From positions 15,832,858-15,896,857 of the forward strand of contig CM055098.1 in assembly GCA_029204225.1 (NCBI GenBank): a DNA stretch of 64,000 bases. Direction: 5' to 3'. Source of the stretch: Diphasiastrum complanatum (Eukaryota; Streptophyta; Lycopodiopsida; Lycopodiales; Lycopodiaceae). Positions 9,966 through 19,879 of the stretch are shown in pieces (the stretch's first letter is position 1; each line of letters begins with the position of its first letter). The position numbers and the translations under genes were made by a program. Under the pieces are notes generated by a model. That model was given only the letters and a program-made list of their open reading frames with translations, was not told where the DNA came from and did not search any database.

Positions 9966-11241
9966 CTAGCACCGGGATCTGCTAGGTGCACTATCAAGAA
10001 AGCGCACTCGTCCATCTCGATAAATGACTCGTCTGCCAGACTCACGGGCTGTCTGAAAGGCCTTACGCCTCTCCTCTACTTGGATATATGTGAGGTCGTC
10101 ATCCATATAGATAGTGGTGCCACGAAGCTTAGCTCTGCACCGCAGAGCGTCTCGGCGACTCTCTAGAGAGGTGAAACGGATAATGAGTGTAGCGGCATCT
10201 CTGGAGGTCCTCCAAGCTATATCTAGCCCATCTGGCATATGTCCTAGGGTGGTCTCAAGAAATCTCGTGGCCTCGGCAGTGGCATCCTGTGTGTCTGGTA
10301 TCCCACGAACCCTGATGTTGTGGGCCTTTTGCTCCCTCGACTTCTCTTCCGAAATGGTGGTGGAGATGACGGAAGAGATGGGGGCGCTAGGTTTGGTGCC
10401 TTTCTGCAAGACTGCTGCCCATGAATCTTTATGTTGCTCTATTTTATTCTCAAGCTCCTTTATCTTGGTGGTGGTTGATTCCGATGCTGCAACCTGCTTA
10501 GTGTTGATCACCTGCTCTAATGAAGCGACTTTGGACTGCAACACATTTTTTTCTTTGAGTAAGGAGACCACTATTCCTTTCAGTTGTGATTGTTCATGTT
10601 TCAAAAGCTGGAAATCGGCTTTCATTTGGTCAGCTTCCCAGGAAGAGAATAGTTCCGTTGATTTGGAGGGAGTGTATGGGATGGGTACCGCAGATGGGGG
10701 AGCTGTGGGTTCTTGAGGAATAGGGATAGGAAGAAGGCCTGTAGGAGTGGTCAGAGCAATAGGGTGGGAGATTGATGGAGATGAGGAAGATGCAGAAGAA
10801 GAAGAAGATGAAAGAGAGGGAGGAACCACAGAGGATAAAGAAGAGAGTGAGAGTGGGGAAGAAGAAGAGGAGGAAGAAGAAGGTGCCACACCATCTGTAG
10901 GCAGCAATGGCAGGTCTGAGGACAGCGAGGGGGCAGCGATGGGGGAGGTATTAGTGTCTGCAAAGAAAGGGGGGGGGGCTGTTTCCAGAAGCGATGGAGC
11001 AGCTGTCTCCATCAGCGATGGAGGGACTGTTGTTTCCAGCGAGGGAGGGGATGTTTCCATCGAGGGAGGGGGCAGCGAGGGAGGGGATGTTCTCAGCGAG
11101 GGAGGGGGAGGAGACAGGAGCGATTTCAGCGAGGGAGGGGGAGGGGACAATAGCGAGGGGGGAGCGGGTGGTCCAACGTGGAGGGAGTGAGGAGATGGCG
11201 CGAGAGACAGGAGGAGCAGATCCAGATCCGCGTGGAGCCAT
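9966..11241 (-). CDS. LINE-2 ORF1 protein, L1-like (coiled coil, RRM-like, basic C-terminus)
   Basis: The ATG at 11239-11241 begins a Pro/Ser-rich N-terminus with repeated PSLAE/PSLxE phrases. The frame changes at a run of about ten C (+ strand G run 10969-10978) and continues open to 9966. Next come Ser-rich tracts, a likely coiled coil (QLKGIVVSLLKEKNVLQSK to TTTKIKELENKIEQ), then an RRM-like part starting IRVRGIPDTQ with LIIRFTSLESRRDALR, and a C-terminal domain with YIQVEERRKAFQTARESGRR. This order matches the L1 ORF1p (Transposase_22) design for RNA binding and trimerisation, not the CCHC-type ORF1 usual in angiosperm L1s. An apparent upstream extension to 11393 is translation through the CT tail of LINE-3 and is not real. 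Confidence 0.78.

Positions 11242-11243
<2 letters not shown>

Positions 11244-11314
<71 letters not shown>
11244..11314 (-). repeat. LINE-3 (CT)n tail
   Basis: About 35 GA units on the + strand. It forms the LINE-3/LINE-2 junction. Confidence 0.9.
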
Positions 11315-11317
<3 letters not shown>

Positions 11318-11324
11318 TATTAAC

Positions 11325-11354
11325 GTCTTTTGGGCACCCGTGGGTGCATAAGAC
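11325..11354 (-). other. LINE-3 conserved 3' hairpin
   Basis: Minus strand: the outer stem GTCTT/AAGAC surrounds GCACC-CACG-GGTGC, followed by GTTAATAAAG and the CT tail. The inner stem sequence differs from LINE-2 but pairs fully. Confidence 0.75.
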
Positions 11355-11553
11355 CAAAAAGAAAATATGTACAAGCAACAATGGGAGCATCATCCATAGG
11401 AGGACGTGGCTGTGAAATGCTATAAACTAGCTACGAATGAAAGTAGAACAAAGCAGAAGTGAAATAAGCCCACAACCTGGGCCAGGTATAACAGAAGACT
11501 ACAGAAAAAGTACCAATGCCCACAACCCGGGCCAGGTGGAGAATAAGTACATA

Positions 11554-13137
11554 TCAACGAAAGTAAGTGTGAAGTGTTCGCTGAGTGGACCGTACAGTGG
11601 GCCCTGATGGAGGCGAGTGTCGACTACATCTGGGCTTTTTCCGCGGTGGCACAGCGATAGGAATCTCATCATCGGAGTCATCAGCATGTGCTTGAGTCCG
11701 AAAGAAGCCAGTGAGAAGCAGCTGCCGGGAGTCTAACCCCAGGTGATCTGGTACAGGCAGATGAGACTGACAGAGAGTAAGCATCTCACGAACAAGAAGT
11801 CCCAAGCAACGAGCATCCGGATAGGAGACAAAACTGCGAAGTGTATGCGGGCCATCGCGAAAGAGACAATAATACCTCCCCCGTATCTCATAATACAACG
11901 GACATTTGAGGAGGAAATGGGTTTCATCTTCCACCTCCTCCAACGAGCACAAGCGACATAGACGATGCTCCCGGGGGATATCCCATGCACGACCGGCCTC
12001 AATAGCAAGCTGATGAGAGGAAATGTGCAACTGCCCAAGACGATAGCGCAGGCCGTGTGATAGGGGCTGTGAGAGATAAAGCGGCAACAATGGCAAACCA
12101 GAAGGATCCAGAGAGAGGAAGTGTGTCTGGTAATAGCTCAGTCGAATATGGGAAGGTGGGAGGGAGCTTCAAGTCTGCTGCATATATTGACTGAATAAAT
12201 AGCCTCGGATATATGAATGCATACCACGAGGAAGATCCATGATAGAGATGCCCAGATGTCGTAAGAGATCAGACGCCTGCTGGTACCAGGATAGCTTGGC
12301 ATGGGAATCAGCTAGGACACGTGAAGAAGTAACCGTAGCAACTATGTATCTATCTGTGTGAGATGCACGAGTCTCCTGAATCCGCTGAAGAAAAAGAATA
12401 AGGCGGAAAAAGCCCTCAAGGATGATCGGAGGAGTAGCAAACTCAACACATAGGATATCATGAGGGGTGGTAGTCTTGGCACGTACCATGTGACCCAACA
12501 TAGTGGCTTGAATGCGGGAAATGCCTGCCCAGTCCCGGAGAGAAAGTCTTGGCAACCAAATCTCGGAAGCATACATCACTGCTGGAACCACCCGTGTGTG
12601 AAACAACTGGCATCTAGTAGCGGGATCAAAAATATGATTCATTGTACAACCAAGCTCAAACTGGACCAATGCTGAAAGACCGGAGGAAATGTGCGCAAAT
12701 GCAGCCTGGCAGAAACCAAGAAGGGGCGTAGTAAACATGACTCCCAAGTAAGTGTAAGAGGTAACAATGTCAACTTCCTGGCCATCATAGAAGAATTGAT
12801 AATTGTGAAGGCTTTGTCGATTGGTGTTGAAAATCATGATCTTCGCCTTTTTTAAGTTAACAGAGAGACCCCAAGCAACACAAAACCGATGTAAGACCTG
12901 TAAGTGACACTGCAACCCTTCTGGTGAGGAAGAAAGCAGGACAATGTCATCAGCATAAAGCAGAATGGGGATGAGCAAATGAGCCAGCGGGCAACCATCT
13001 CCACCTTCTTCACGAATGAGGCGCTCAAGATCATCAATATAAAGTGCAAAGAGCGGAGGGGATAGTGGACAGCCTTGCTTGACGCCAACAGTGCTATGGA
13101 TGGGAGAAGACAAATCAGTACCCAGCCGAATACGTGC

Positions 13138-13139
<2 letters not shown>
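11554..13139 (-). pseudogene. LINE-3 reverse transcriptase, partial
   Basis: The frame from 13139 to 12169 carries GVKQGCPLSPPLFALYIDD and LLYADDIVLLS (YADD intact), then the thumb region with NQL-type continuation. A stop and frame change near 12169-12096 is followed by the C-terminal part (12096 to 11554) with CRLCSLEEVEDETHFLLKCPLYYE, the Cys/His knuckle. The fingers of the RT, the endonuclease and ORF1 are missing by 5' truncation, so it cannot act alone. Confidence 0.85.

Positions 13140-13140
<1 letters not shown>

Positions 13141-13213
<73 letters not shown>
13141..13213 (-). repeat. LINE-4 (CT)n tail
   Basis: A (GA)n run on the + strand, joined to the truncated 5' end of LINE-3. Confidence 0.9.
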
Positions 13214-13215
<2 letters not shown>

Positions 13216-13225
13216 CTTTATTAAT

Positions 13226-13255
13226 GTCTTGTAGGTACCCGAAGGTACAAAAGAC
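13226..13255 (-). other. LINE-4 conserved 3' hairpin
   Basis: Minus strand: the outer stem GTCTT/AAGAC encloses GTACC-TTCG-GGTAC, so as RNA the loop is a UUCG tetraloop. It is followed by ATTAATAAAG and the tail. Confidence 0.75.
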
Positions 13256-14642
13256 CAAATACATACATCTCCTGGGAGCGAATAAAAAAATGTCTCCGTA
13301 AAAATAACATACTAAGTAAAACTAGAGCAACGAAACTAAGTCCGATACATATCTCTGTACTAAAAAGTAGAAAAGGAGCTTAAATATCATGAAACCAAGT
13401 CTAGCCTCAGAACTCAGCCGGAGCTGTAAAGTAGGACGTGATCAAACTCATGGGATGCTCTGAACGTGATGAGTGATGCAGCTGCTGCCTGGACCTGTGG
13501 GTTCCGTGTTTTGTACTATGTCTCAGTCTGTGGGCACTATGTCTCGCTCTGCTAGAGATATGACTCAGTTTGATGCGCTGACGTCTGCGTTGATGTCTAT
13601 CCTGATGTCTATCTCTGACTCGTATATCTGTCTCATCCTCCGATCTGGCATCTGTATCCTCTGTAGGTCTGTGAAGGCGTCTAGAGAAGAAATCTGCGAT
13701 AGTAGTCTGGGTATCCATACTGATCTGGTCACTAGATAAGGCACGTCTCAGAATCATCATCTCTCATATCATCAATGCTACATAACGAGGATCCTCATAT
13801 GTGATCTGGAGGAATCTCGATATAAACAATAGTATCGTCCTCTAATCTCATAATAGATAGGACATCTAAACATGAAATGATTCTCATCCTCAACCTCTCC
13901 AAGTGAGTAGAACTAACATATGCAGGACTCCCTGGGTATGCCCTAAAAACGGCCCGTCTCAATATGTAGCAGTTGCAATGAGACCCTGAACTGTCCCAGA
14001 ACAAATCTCAATCCATGTGACAAACCCACATCCAGGTAACTAGGACGAATAGGACAACTTGTACGATCAGTCTCCAATAGAGATGGATTTGTAGTGAAGG
14101 GGTTTCACCCCAAGCTATCCATCCCAAACCCTATGGATATAGGATATGTAAATAAATTGGTGGATATAGTGATGTGTGTCCTCTGGAAGTGACAATAAAG
14201 AAATACCAATGGAGTCCAAGAGCCGACTAGCCCGAGAATACCATGAGAAATGAGATCCCTGGCTGTGGAGTAGTTGCGAAGAGGTAAGAGCTGCATAGGA
14301 ATATCTAGACTCTCTGCTATCCATCTGCGTCAGTCTTTGGAGAAAAATGACAATCCGAAAAATAGCCTCAGCCTGTAATGGAGGAACTGCAAACTCTGCA
14401 AGTATGATCTGATAAGGAACAACGGGTTTTGCGCGAATCATACATGAGAGCATGGTAATCTCCAAACGAGATATATTAGGCCACTATGAGGAAGTAAGAC
14501 CTGTACACTAAGTCTCTGCTACATACATGGCTATCGGTGTGACCATGGTATCAAACATAAGACACTTACTCGGAGCATCACGTATGTAACGCTTGAAGCA
14601 AAAGCTCTCAAGCTGGACCAGAGATGCGTGCCCTTTATCCAC

Positions 14643-14757
14643 AGTTATGGACTCGGCTTATTACATTCGCCGTGTCCATTCTTTTATTCTTTATTATGCA
14701 TAAGCAGGCCTATGGGCCCTTTTTATTCATGTACTAGCCTTGGGCCCTACTTGGTGA
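14643..14757 (+). repeat. LTR fragment of the 48806-54495 Gypsy family
   Basis: Begins AGTTATGGACT and carries GGGCCCTTTTTATT and CCTTGGGCCC phrases found in the LTRs at 48806 and 54076. It is cut off after about 115 bases and joins a GA-rich stretch. It lies directly against the 5' break of LINE-4. Confidence 0.7.
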
Positions 14758-14798
14758 TGAGAGAGAGAAGAAGAAGAAGAAGAAATTATATAATGTCT

Positions 14799-14801
<3 letters not shown>

Positions 14802-14856
<55 letters not shown>
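14802..14856. repeat. (GA)n microsatellite
   Basis: A GA run followed by TACCTTTACTAATGG, which loosely resembles the LINE 3' box. It may be an eroded tail of another LINE, but no hairpin is visible. Confidence 0.7.
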
Positions 14857-14861
<5 letters not shown>

Positions 14862-15917
14862 CTTTACTAATGGTTGTTGAGATCACTCACTTGCAAGACT
14901 AATCAACAAGCCAATAATGTCTAGGACTTTAGTGTTAACTTGGCCGTGTAGATCACCTTCTTGTCACGTTCAAATGCCATCAATGATGAATGATACTCCT
15001 CATGAAGAGCAATTGCCATTTTGTGTGAGCTTTGATGATGAAACTTACAAGATTTCTTAGATCCCCTTGATGATGAAACATGTGAAGGTGGTGCACTAGT
15101 GTGAAACTTAGCTCTTTGAACTCGTCTTGACCTGCTTGTAGGTTACCATGATTAATAAGGTAATGTTGTCCATGTCGACTTTTTGACTTTTAGAAAAAGA
15201 AACTTGTTGCCCCCACTCCAATTCAGTCTACATAACTGAATTGGAGTGGGGGCAACAACCTTAAATAACTGAATCTAACTCTTAGCCTTAAAATTATGCC
15301 TTTATTCTTCCATAGAAACAACTTTAACAATTGCATTTCAATTAACTTTCCTACCATCAAACACAATATGGAGACTACTTAACCCTTGGATTGCAAGGAC
15401 ATATTTCTCTATCCAACTTCCAAGAGAGCAGAATTTTTTTTGTGAGGTATTGAGAGTGTTGAGATTTTGTCGAAGGCTGGCCAAAATAGTCAATCATTTG
15501 CATTAAGTAAAAGCTCTATCAAATAATTTGTATGCTTGGTTCCGCTTCCTCAGTTTGCTAACCATCCCTCAAGCGTGTATATGTAGATTCCAAAGATTTT
15601 GGAGAGTGGAAAACCTCACCTGACTATTTTTGTAGATTTCAGCTGTTGACCTTGAAAGGTGCAAATTGTATAGCAGATCCACTAGTATCATAACTCTTGC
15701 TGCACACCAATTTATTGGATCCTTTTTAGGATTGCTGTCAATTTTTGTTGGAAAGTTACGTGATCAATTGGAGCACACAATTATAGAGGAGAGCATGACT
15801 ATTTGAGTTGTAGAAGATGTTAATCAAACCCACGTGAAACCAAGTAAACATAAGTTTCCTTTTCTCTTGTTGAATTTTAAGCGTTCCTTAACATATGTCA
15901 TGTAAGCTTTGCTCTAG
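14857..15917. other. End of intron 2, no gene seen
   Basis: No recognisable coding sequence. It holds a perfect 24-bp inverted repeat at 15204-15258 (listed separately) and ends in the acceptor CTCTAG at 15912-15917. Confidence 0.4.
15204..15258. repeat. Perfect 24-bp inverted repeat, 7-base loop
   Basis: The arms 15204-15227 and 15235-15258 are exact complements around the loop CTACATA. A transcript from either strand would form a strong hairpin. It is unlike the LINE hairpins and has no tail next to it. Confidence 0.85.
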
Positions 15918-16010
15918 GTTCCTATAATACCATTTGGAGGGAATACATCCATCGAAGGACATCTTGCATCCCCTCGAGGTGGAGTAAGCATTGATATGAA
16001 TTTGATGAAG
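15918..16010 (+). CDS. D-LDH: D-lactate dehydrogenase, exon c
   Basis: This 93-base exon encodes 31 residues starting VPIIPFGGNTSIEGH, the FAD-binding signature of the D-LDH/VAO family, then LASPRGGVSIDMNLMK. The plant family usually has Tyr and Ala where this copy has Phe and Asn, both mild changes. The acceptor is at 15916-15917 and the donor GTATGC at 16011; both borders fall between codons. It follows intron 2 of 12.6 kb and is separated from the next exon by only 162 bases. Confidence 0.94.
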
Positions 16011-16172
16011 GTATGCTTCCATTTGCTTATAAATTGTTGATTTGATTCCAAGCTGAGTTTTAGTCAAATGATTCCTTCTCCCTTCTATCCCAGTGGACCT
16101 GCGTAAATATATAGGTTGAATCGTGATCACAAGAGTGTGTAACTTTGTTGAAACTTTTGATTTTCAATAAAG

Positions 16173-16287
16173 GGCATAAAGGAGCTCCATATCAAGGACA
16201 TGGATGTTGTGGTAGAACCTGGCATTGGTTGGATAGAGCTGAATGAGTTCCTCAAGCCATTTGGGCTTTTTTTCCCTTTAGATCCTG
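16173..16287 (+). CDS. D-LDH: D-lactate dehydrogenase, exon d
   Basis: 115 bases encoding GIKELHIKDMDVVVEPGIGW and then IELNEFLKPFGLFFPLDP. This is the part of the PCMH domain in which VEPGIGW and FFPLDPG are family hallmarks. The acceptor follows CAATAAAG at 16172 and the donor is GTGAGT-like at 16288. It ends after the first base of a Gly codon, which exon e completes more than 26 kb away. Confidence 0.94.
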
Positions 16288-16800
16288 GTGAGTTGTACTT
16301 ATCTAATTTGGTAGAAATTTTGAACTGATTTTTGAGTCAAACATATGAATAAACTTCTCTTTGCTTTGGTGGATACTTAAAAGGTTATTCAATAAATTCT
16401 TGAGCCTTTGTTGTAAGCTCGAGTAAGAACATCAAGATACTACGTACAAGTTGTATTTGATATATCAAATGCAAAAATCTACTTTGAAAGTTAAAACAAT
16501 AGTTCATCAAACTTGATGATGGGTTAAGATGCCTTTTTTAAGTATAATTGCCATGCACTTCATCCAAGTACACCATGCATGTAAAGTATTGTTAAGTTTG
16601 GACATGTTTGGCTAAAAATAGCATTGTCTAAAATGGAAAACTCTATTTTTGGCAAATTGTGTTTTTGTGCTTATCTTGACATGTGAGAAATTTGTCCCGA
16701 TTTCCAATTATTATCATATTTGAATTCTAGTTGGTTTTAAAATTGTTTAGATTTTGAGACAATTGGAACTATTCTAGAAAGCTCTCGTTGTGCATACACA
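16288..16800. other. Intron 4, first part, no gene seen
   Basis: AT-rich, without recognised coding or repeat. It is the start of the longest intron (16288-42530). Confidence 0.45.
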
Positions 16801-17012
16801 GAGTTTCCATGAACTGCGGTTTGTTTGAACACTGAATTGCCGTTTGAAATGAACAAATTGTTTCAAGCTGGTTTGAAAAAAAGAAAAGGGCCCGATTCAT
16901 CGTTGATTACAAGTTTTAATATATTATAGTGATATGAATTTTGAGTATTGTGGTTTGTGTTGAAGTTTTATCACTTTTGGTCTGCTAATGATTCATGAAG
17001 TTGGAGTTTGGC

Positions 17013-17016
<4 letters not shown>
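16801..17016. mobile_element. MITE-like element A, second copy (truncated, empty site)
   Basis: Begins GAGTTTCCATGAACTGCGG and follows 3785-3912, then continues directly with the sequence found at 4463-4560. It therefore lacks element B and shows the empty target TGATTA at 16904-16909. Its right part is cut off by the CT tail of LINE-5. Confidence 0.72.
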
Positions 17017-17072
<56 letters not shown>

Positions 17073-17934
17073 TATTAATGTCTTTTGGGCACCCGTGGGT
17101 GCATAAGACCAAAAAGAAAATATGTACAAGCAACAATGGGAGCATCATCCATAGGAGGACGTGGCCGTAAAATGCTATAAACTATAACAAAGCAGAAGTG
17201 AAATAAGCCCACAACCCTGGCCAGGTGTAACAGAAGACGTCAAAACAATCTAACTAAAAAACCAAAATAGCTAAGAAGAGAGTGATATAGCCAGGATTAT
17301 ATGGTATGTGTACCACTTACATGCTCAACTGGACATCTCTTCATTTCTCTAACTCAGACTCTATCTCAGATTTAAGACTCTCATTAACTCTAGGCTTACG
17401 ATCCACAAATCTGATAATGCCATCACGATAGATAAGTCGTTTGCCAGTTGATAGAGCTTCCTGTCTTGCCTTCTTACGTTCTTGGACTTGGATGAAAGTA
17501 AGATCTTCGTCCAAATAGATTTTGGTATCATGCAATTTAGATCGTTTCCCTAAAACTTCGCGCCGGTGAGACACTGACGTGAAGCGGATGACAAGAGTAT
17601 CTGGGTCCTTCTTAGGTTGCCAGGCAGTTTCCATACCTTTGCTATGGTGCTGAAGATTTCCTTCCAAAAACTTTTCAGCTTCTTCAACAACATTTTGGGA
17701 GTTCAAAATACCTCTAACACAACATTGAGAGCGTTGTGTTCCCACATATGGCCCTCGGTGAACGTGGCTGAGATAAACGAAGGTGATGGCGAAGGTGGAG
17801 AGATAACTGTAGATGAACCTTTAAGTACATCTGCCCATGATTGGACAGCCATATGGTGCTATTCCACTTGACTTTTGAGCTGATGAATTTTAGCTGAAGA
17901 AGCGATTTAGGAAGAAGTTTCACTTTTGATAAGA
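17017..17934 (-). mobile_element. LINE-5, ORF1 joined directly to the 3' UTR, (CT)n tail
   Basis: The minus strand has an ORF1 segment (about 17930 to 17341), then at once a 3' UTR of the LINE-3/LINE-8 type, the hairpin at 17080-17109 (GCACC-CACG-GGTGC) and a 53-base (CT)n tail (17017-17069). Endonuclease and RT are completely absent, so it is an ORF1-only element like mammalian HAL1. Its 5' end abuts the tail of LINE-6. Confidence 0.8.
17341..17745 (-). CDS. LINE-5 ORF1 C-terminal half
   Basis: 134 codons with the RRM-like part (DPDTLVIRFTSVSHRREVLG) and C-terminal domain (TKIYLDEDLTFIQVQERKKA, RQEALSTGKRLIYRDGIIRF), clearly related to the LINE-2 ORF1 protein (YIQVEERRKAFQTARES). The upstream coiled-coil region continues in other frames to about 17930 with breaks. 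The protein would bind element RNA. This sequence is a more divergent ORF1 type than LINE-2 and lacks most of its N-terminus. Confidence 0.75.
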   Translation of the reverse strand: MGTQRSQCCVRGILNSQNVVEEAEKFLEGNLQHHSKGMETAWQPKKDPDTLVIRFTSVSHRREVLGKRSKLHDTKIYLDEDLTFIQVQERKKARQEALSTGKRLIYRDGIIRFVDRKPRVNESLKSEIESELEK

Positions 17935-18234
17935 GAGAAAGAAAGAAAGAAAGAAAGAAAGCTTTATTAATGTCTTTTCCATGCCAAAAGGCACATAAGA
18001 CTAGTAAATGTACATGTCAAGTATGTGGTAACCGTAGGAGCGTATGAAACATCTCCAAGACTATAACAGAAATACAGATCTAACTGCTATGATCTGAAAT
18101 TGAAAGCTGAAACTGAAAAGGATGCGATGATATATGAAACATGTGGGAGCATATATACTGCTAACTGTCATGAATACGGTATGACACTATCATCCAACCC
18201 TGTCTCGCTGATGCTATAAAAGGATGTAATACGG

Positions 18235-18236
<2 letters not shown>
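17932..18236 (-). mobile_element. LINE-6, 3' UTR only, (CTTT)n tail
   Basis: Close to the LINE-2 3' UTR. It has the (CTTT)n tail at 17932-17961 and the hairpin at 17972-18001 (GTGCC-TTTT-GGCAT, one G-T wobble). It is truncated at about 18236, where it meets the tail of LINE-7. A related sequence recurs at 61965-62215 on the other strand. Confidence 0.78.

Positions 18237-18327
<91 letters not shown>
18237..18327 (-). repeat. LINE-7 (CT)n tail
   Basis: The longest GA run of the window on the + strand, followed by three GAATA units. Confidence 0.9.
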
Positions 18328-18329
<2 letters not shown>

Positions 18330-18361
18330 AGAATAGAATAGAATATATTAATGTCTACAGA

Positions 18362-18375
18362 GTGCCCTTGGGCAC
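18362..18375 (-). other. LINE-7 3' hairpin
   Basis: Inner stem GTGCCC-AA-GGGCAC before TAGACATTAATAT. The outer GTCTT/AAGAC stem of the other copies is not preserved here. Confidence 0.65.
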
Positions 18376-18751
18376 ATAAGGAGCATTGTCCATGCCCGAC
18401 TTATTTCTATCAACTAAAACATAGAATAAAACAGAAATAAATCGGAAATAAAACCAAAGCTTAACCTCCAGCTATGGTGAGGGTACAAAAGCAGTAGCTT
18501 AACCACCAGCTACATGGAGGAATAAAACTTACTAACTGAGGAGAAAAACTGTGTGATCTGGTGTGAGGCACATGGTGGCCTCTGATGATGAAGTCTGGAT
18601 CTGGATGGTCGAGGAAGACGCTGGAGCTTCGTTCGTCGAGCTGGAATATCAATCTTACTGTCCGAAGTATCCCTAACTCTTTTCTAAAAGAAAAGTGTAA
18701 TATGTGGCTGGTTGTGGTCAACATCCTGATCATCCGACAGAAGAGAAGATC

Positions 18752-19874
18752 TCAAAGAGAACTCTCTTGTAATAGCAAACCAATACATCTCGCATCTGAA
18801 TAGGCAAAGAAGGAACCAAGTGTGAGTGGAATGTCCCGATAGAGACAATGGTATTTGCCTCTGATCTCATAGTAAGTTGGACATCTGACAATGAAGTGAA
18901 ACTCATCCTCAACCTCCTGTAGTGTACAACACTGATAGATCCGTAAAGGTCGTGGCGTGTCTGTGTATCTGCATGTCTCAATAGCGAGCTGATGAGAAGA
19001 GACCCGAAGCTGACCAATGCGGTAGCGCAGGCCAAAAGACAGCGCTTGAGAGAGATAACTCGGTCTGACGGGAAGCCCTGAAGCATCAAGGTGAAGAAAG
19101 TGAATGTGGTAGAATTGAAGCTTAACCCGTGATGGATCCAGGTGAAACCACAGGCAAAGCAATGGTGCTGTGGACTCCCAGATAGGTATAAGAAGTGACA
19201 ATCTCAATCTCCTGTCCAACGTATAGAAATTGATAGTTGCAAAGACTGTGACGATTAGTGCTGAAAATTAAAACCTTAGTTTTCCCTAGGTTGATAGACA
19301 GGTCCCATAAGGTACAAAATTGATGTAAGACATGTAAGTGACGCTGTAGACCAGTCGGGGAAGAAGAAAGAAGAACAATGTCATTAGCATAAAGAAGGAT
19401 AGGAATAATTAAGTGAGCAAGCGGACAACCTTTCCCACCTTCACGGATAAGGCGCTCCAAATCATCTACATACAAGGCGAATAGAGTAGTGGACAAGGGA
19501 CAACCTTGCTTAACACCAACAGTGCTACGGATAAGAGCAGACAAATTAGACCCTTGCCGAATCCTTGCTAGAACCCTCTCATACAAGGTAATAATCGCTA
19601 CAAGAATAGAGTTAGGAATATGAAGCTGCCGTAACCTGCGAAGAAGAAGATCTCGGGGAACTGAATCAAAAGCTTTTTGCAGGTCGACGAAGCAAGCAAA
19701 AACTTTGCGGCCCTCATGTTTGGCTTCTTCAACAATGCTGCGCAGGGTGAGCACATGATCAAGGGTGCAGTAACCGCGGTGAAAGCCCACCTGTCCCATA
19801 GCATAGAGTCCACGTGAATCAGCCTCCATAGAAAGCAAGCGATGAAGGACGGCACCCAAAGACTTTAGTGACAA
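18752..19874 (-). pseudogene. LINE-7 reverse transcriptase with YAND box
   Basis: 19874 to 19122 carries VDLQKAFDSVPRDLLLRRLR, GVKQGCPLSTTLFALYVDD and LLYANDIVLLS. The second Asp-box should read YADD; here the first of the two catalytic Asp is Asn, so the enzyme is expected to be inactive. 19219 to 18752 is the shifted C-terminal part with CCTLQEVEDEFHFIVRCPTYYE; the first Cys of the knuckle is Tyr. The part between thumb and knuckle is shortened compared with LINE-3. Confidence 0.85.
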
Positions 19875-19879
19875 TGTAG

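Larger units (their letters stand above)
6274..11243 (-). mobile_element. LINE-2, near full-length non-LTR element with (CTTT)n/(CT)n tail
   Basis: A complete non-LTR retrotransposon of about 4.97 kb in minus orientation: ORF1 (11241 to 9966), endonuclease (9956 to 9051), linker, reverse transcriptase (8546 to 6366) and 3' UTR. The 3' end is an AATAAAG-type box followed by (CTTT)n and then (CT)n, not poly(A). Its 5' end lies immediately beside the (CT)n tail of LINE-3 and starts almost at the ORF1 ATG, so it has no visible 5' UTR. It is not intact: there is one nonsense codon in the endonuclease, frameshifts in the linker, and a frame change at a C run in ORF1. It sits in intron 2 of D-LDH, antisense to the gene. 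Confidence 0.88.
11244..13140 (-). mobile_element. LINE-3, 5'-truncated, (CT)n tail
   Basis: Minus-strand element starting within the RT domain at 13140 and ending in a (CT)n tail of about 71 bases. It is joined at its 5' end to the tail of LINE-4 and at its 3' end to the start of LINE-2. The 3' UTR (about 11315-11550) is nearly the same as those of LINE-5 and LINE-8, so it belongs to a different subfamily from LINE-2. Confidence 0.85.
13141..14640 (-). mobile_element. LINE-4, 5'-truncated, (CT)n tail
   Basis: Minus-strand fragment holding RT C-terminal sequence: 14465 to 14115 encodes MLSCMIRAKPVVPYQ, matching ARLIRAKPSVPHE of LINE-2. The Cys/His knuckle region lies at about 13860-13980, and a basic Arg/His-rich end at 13760-13407. 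Several stops and shifts break it. It ends in a 73-base (CT)n tail and abuts the 5' end of LINE-3. Its own 5' break at 14640 meets an LTR fragment. Confidence 0.82.

Noticed and set aside
10747-11190. Glu/Gly-rich protein on the + strand
   Set aside because: It is the complement of the Pro/Ser-rich low-complexity part of LINE-2 ORF1.
11241-11393. A hydrophobic, Leu/Ser-repeat start of a 475-residue protein, looking like a signal peptide
   Set aside because: It is translation through the CT tail and 3' end of LINE-3; the real ORF1 start is the ATG at 11241.
14802-14856. GA run taken as a CRISPR array, telomere or satellite
   Set aside because: It is a dinucleotide microsatellite with no spacers and no telomere unit (TTTAGGG).
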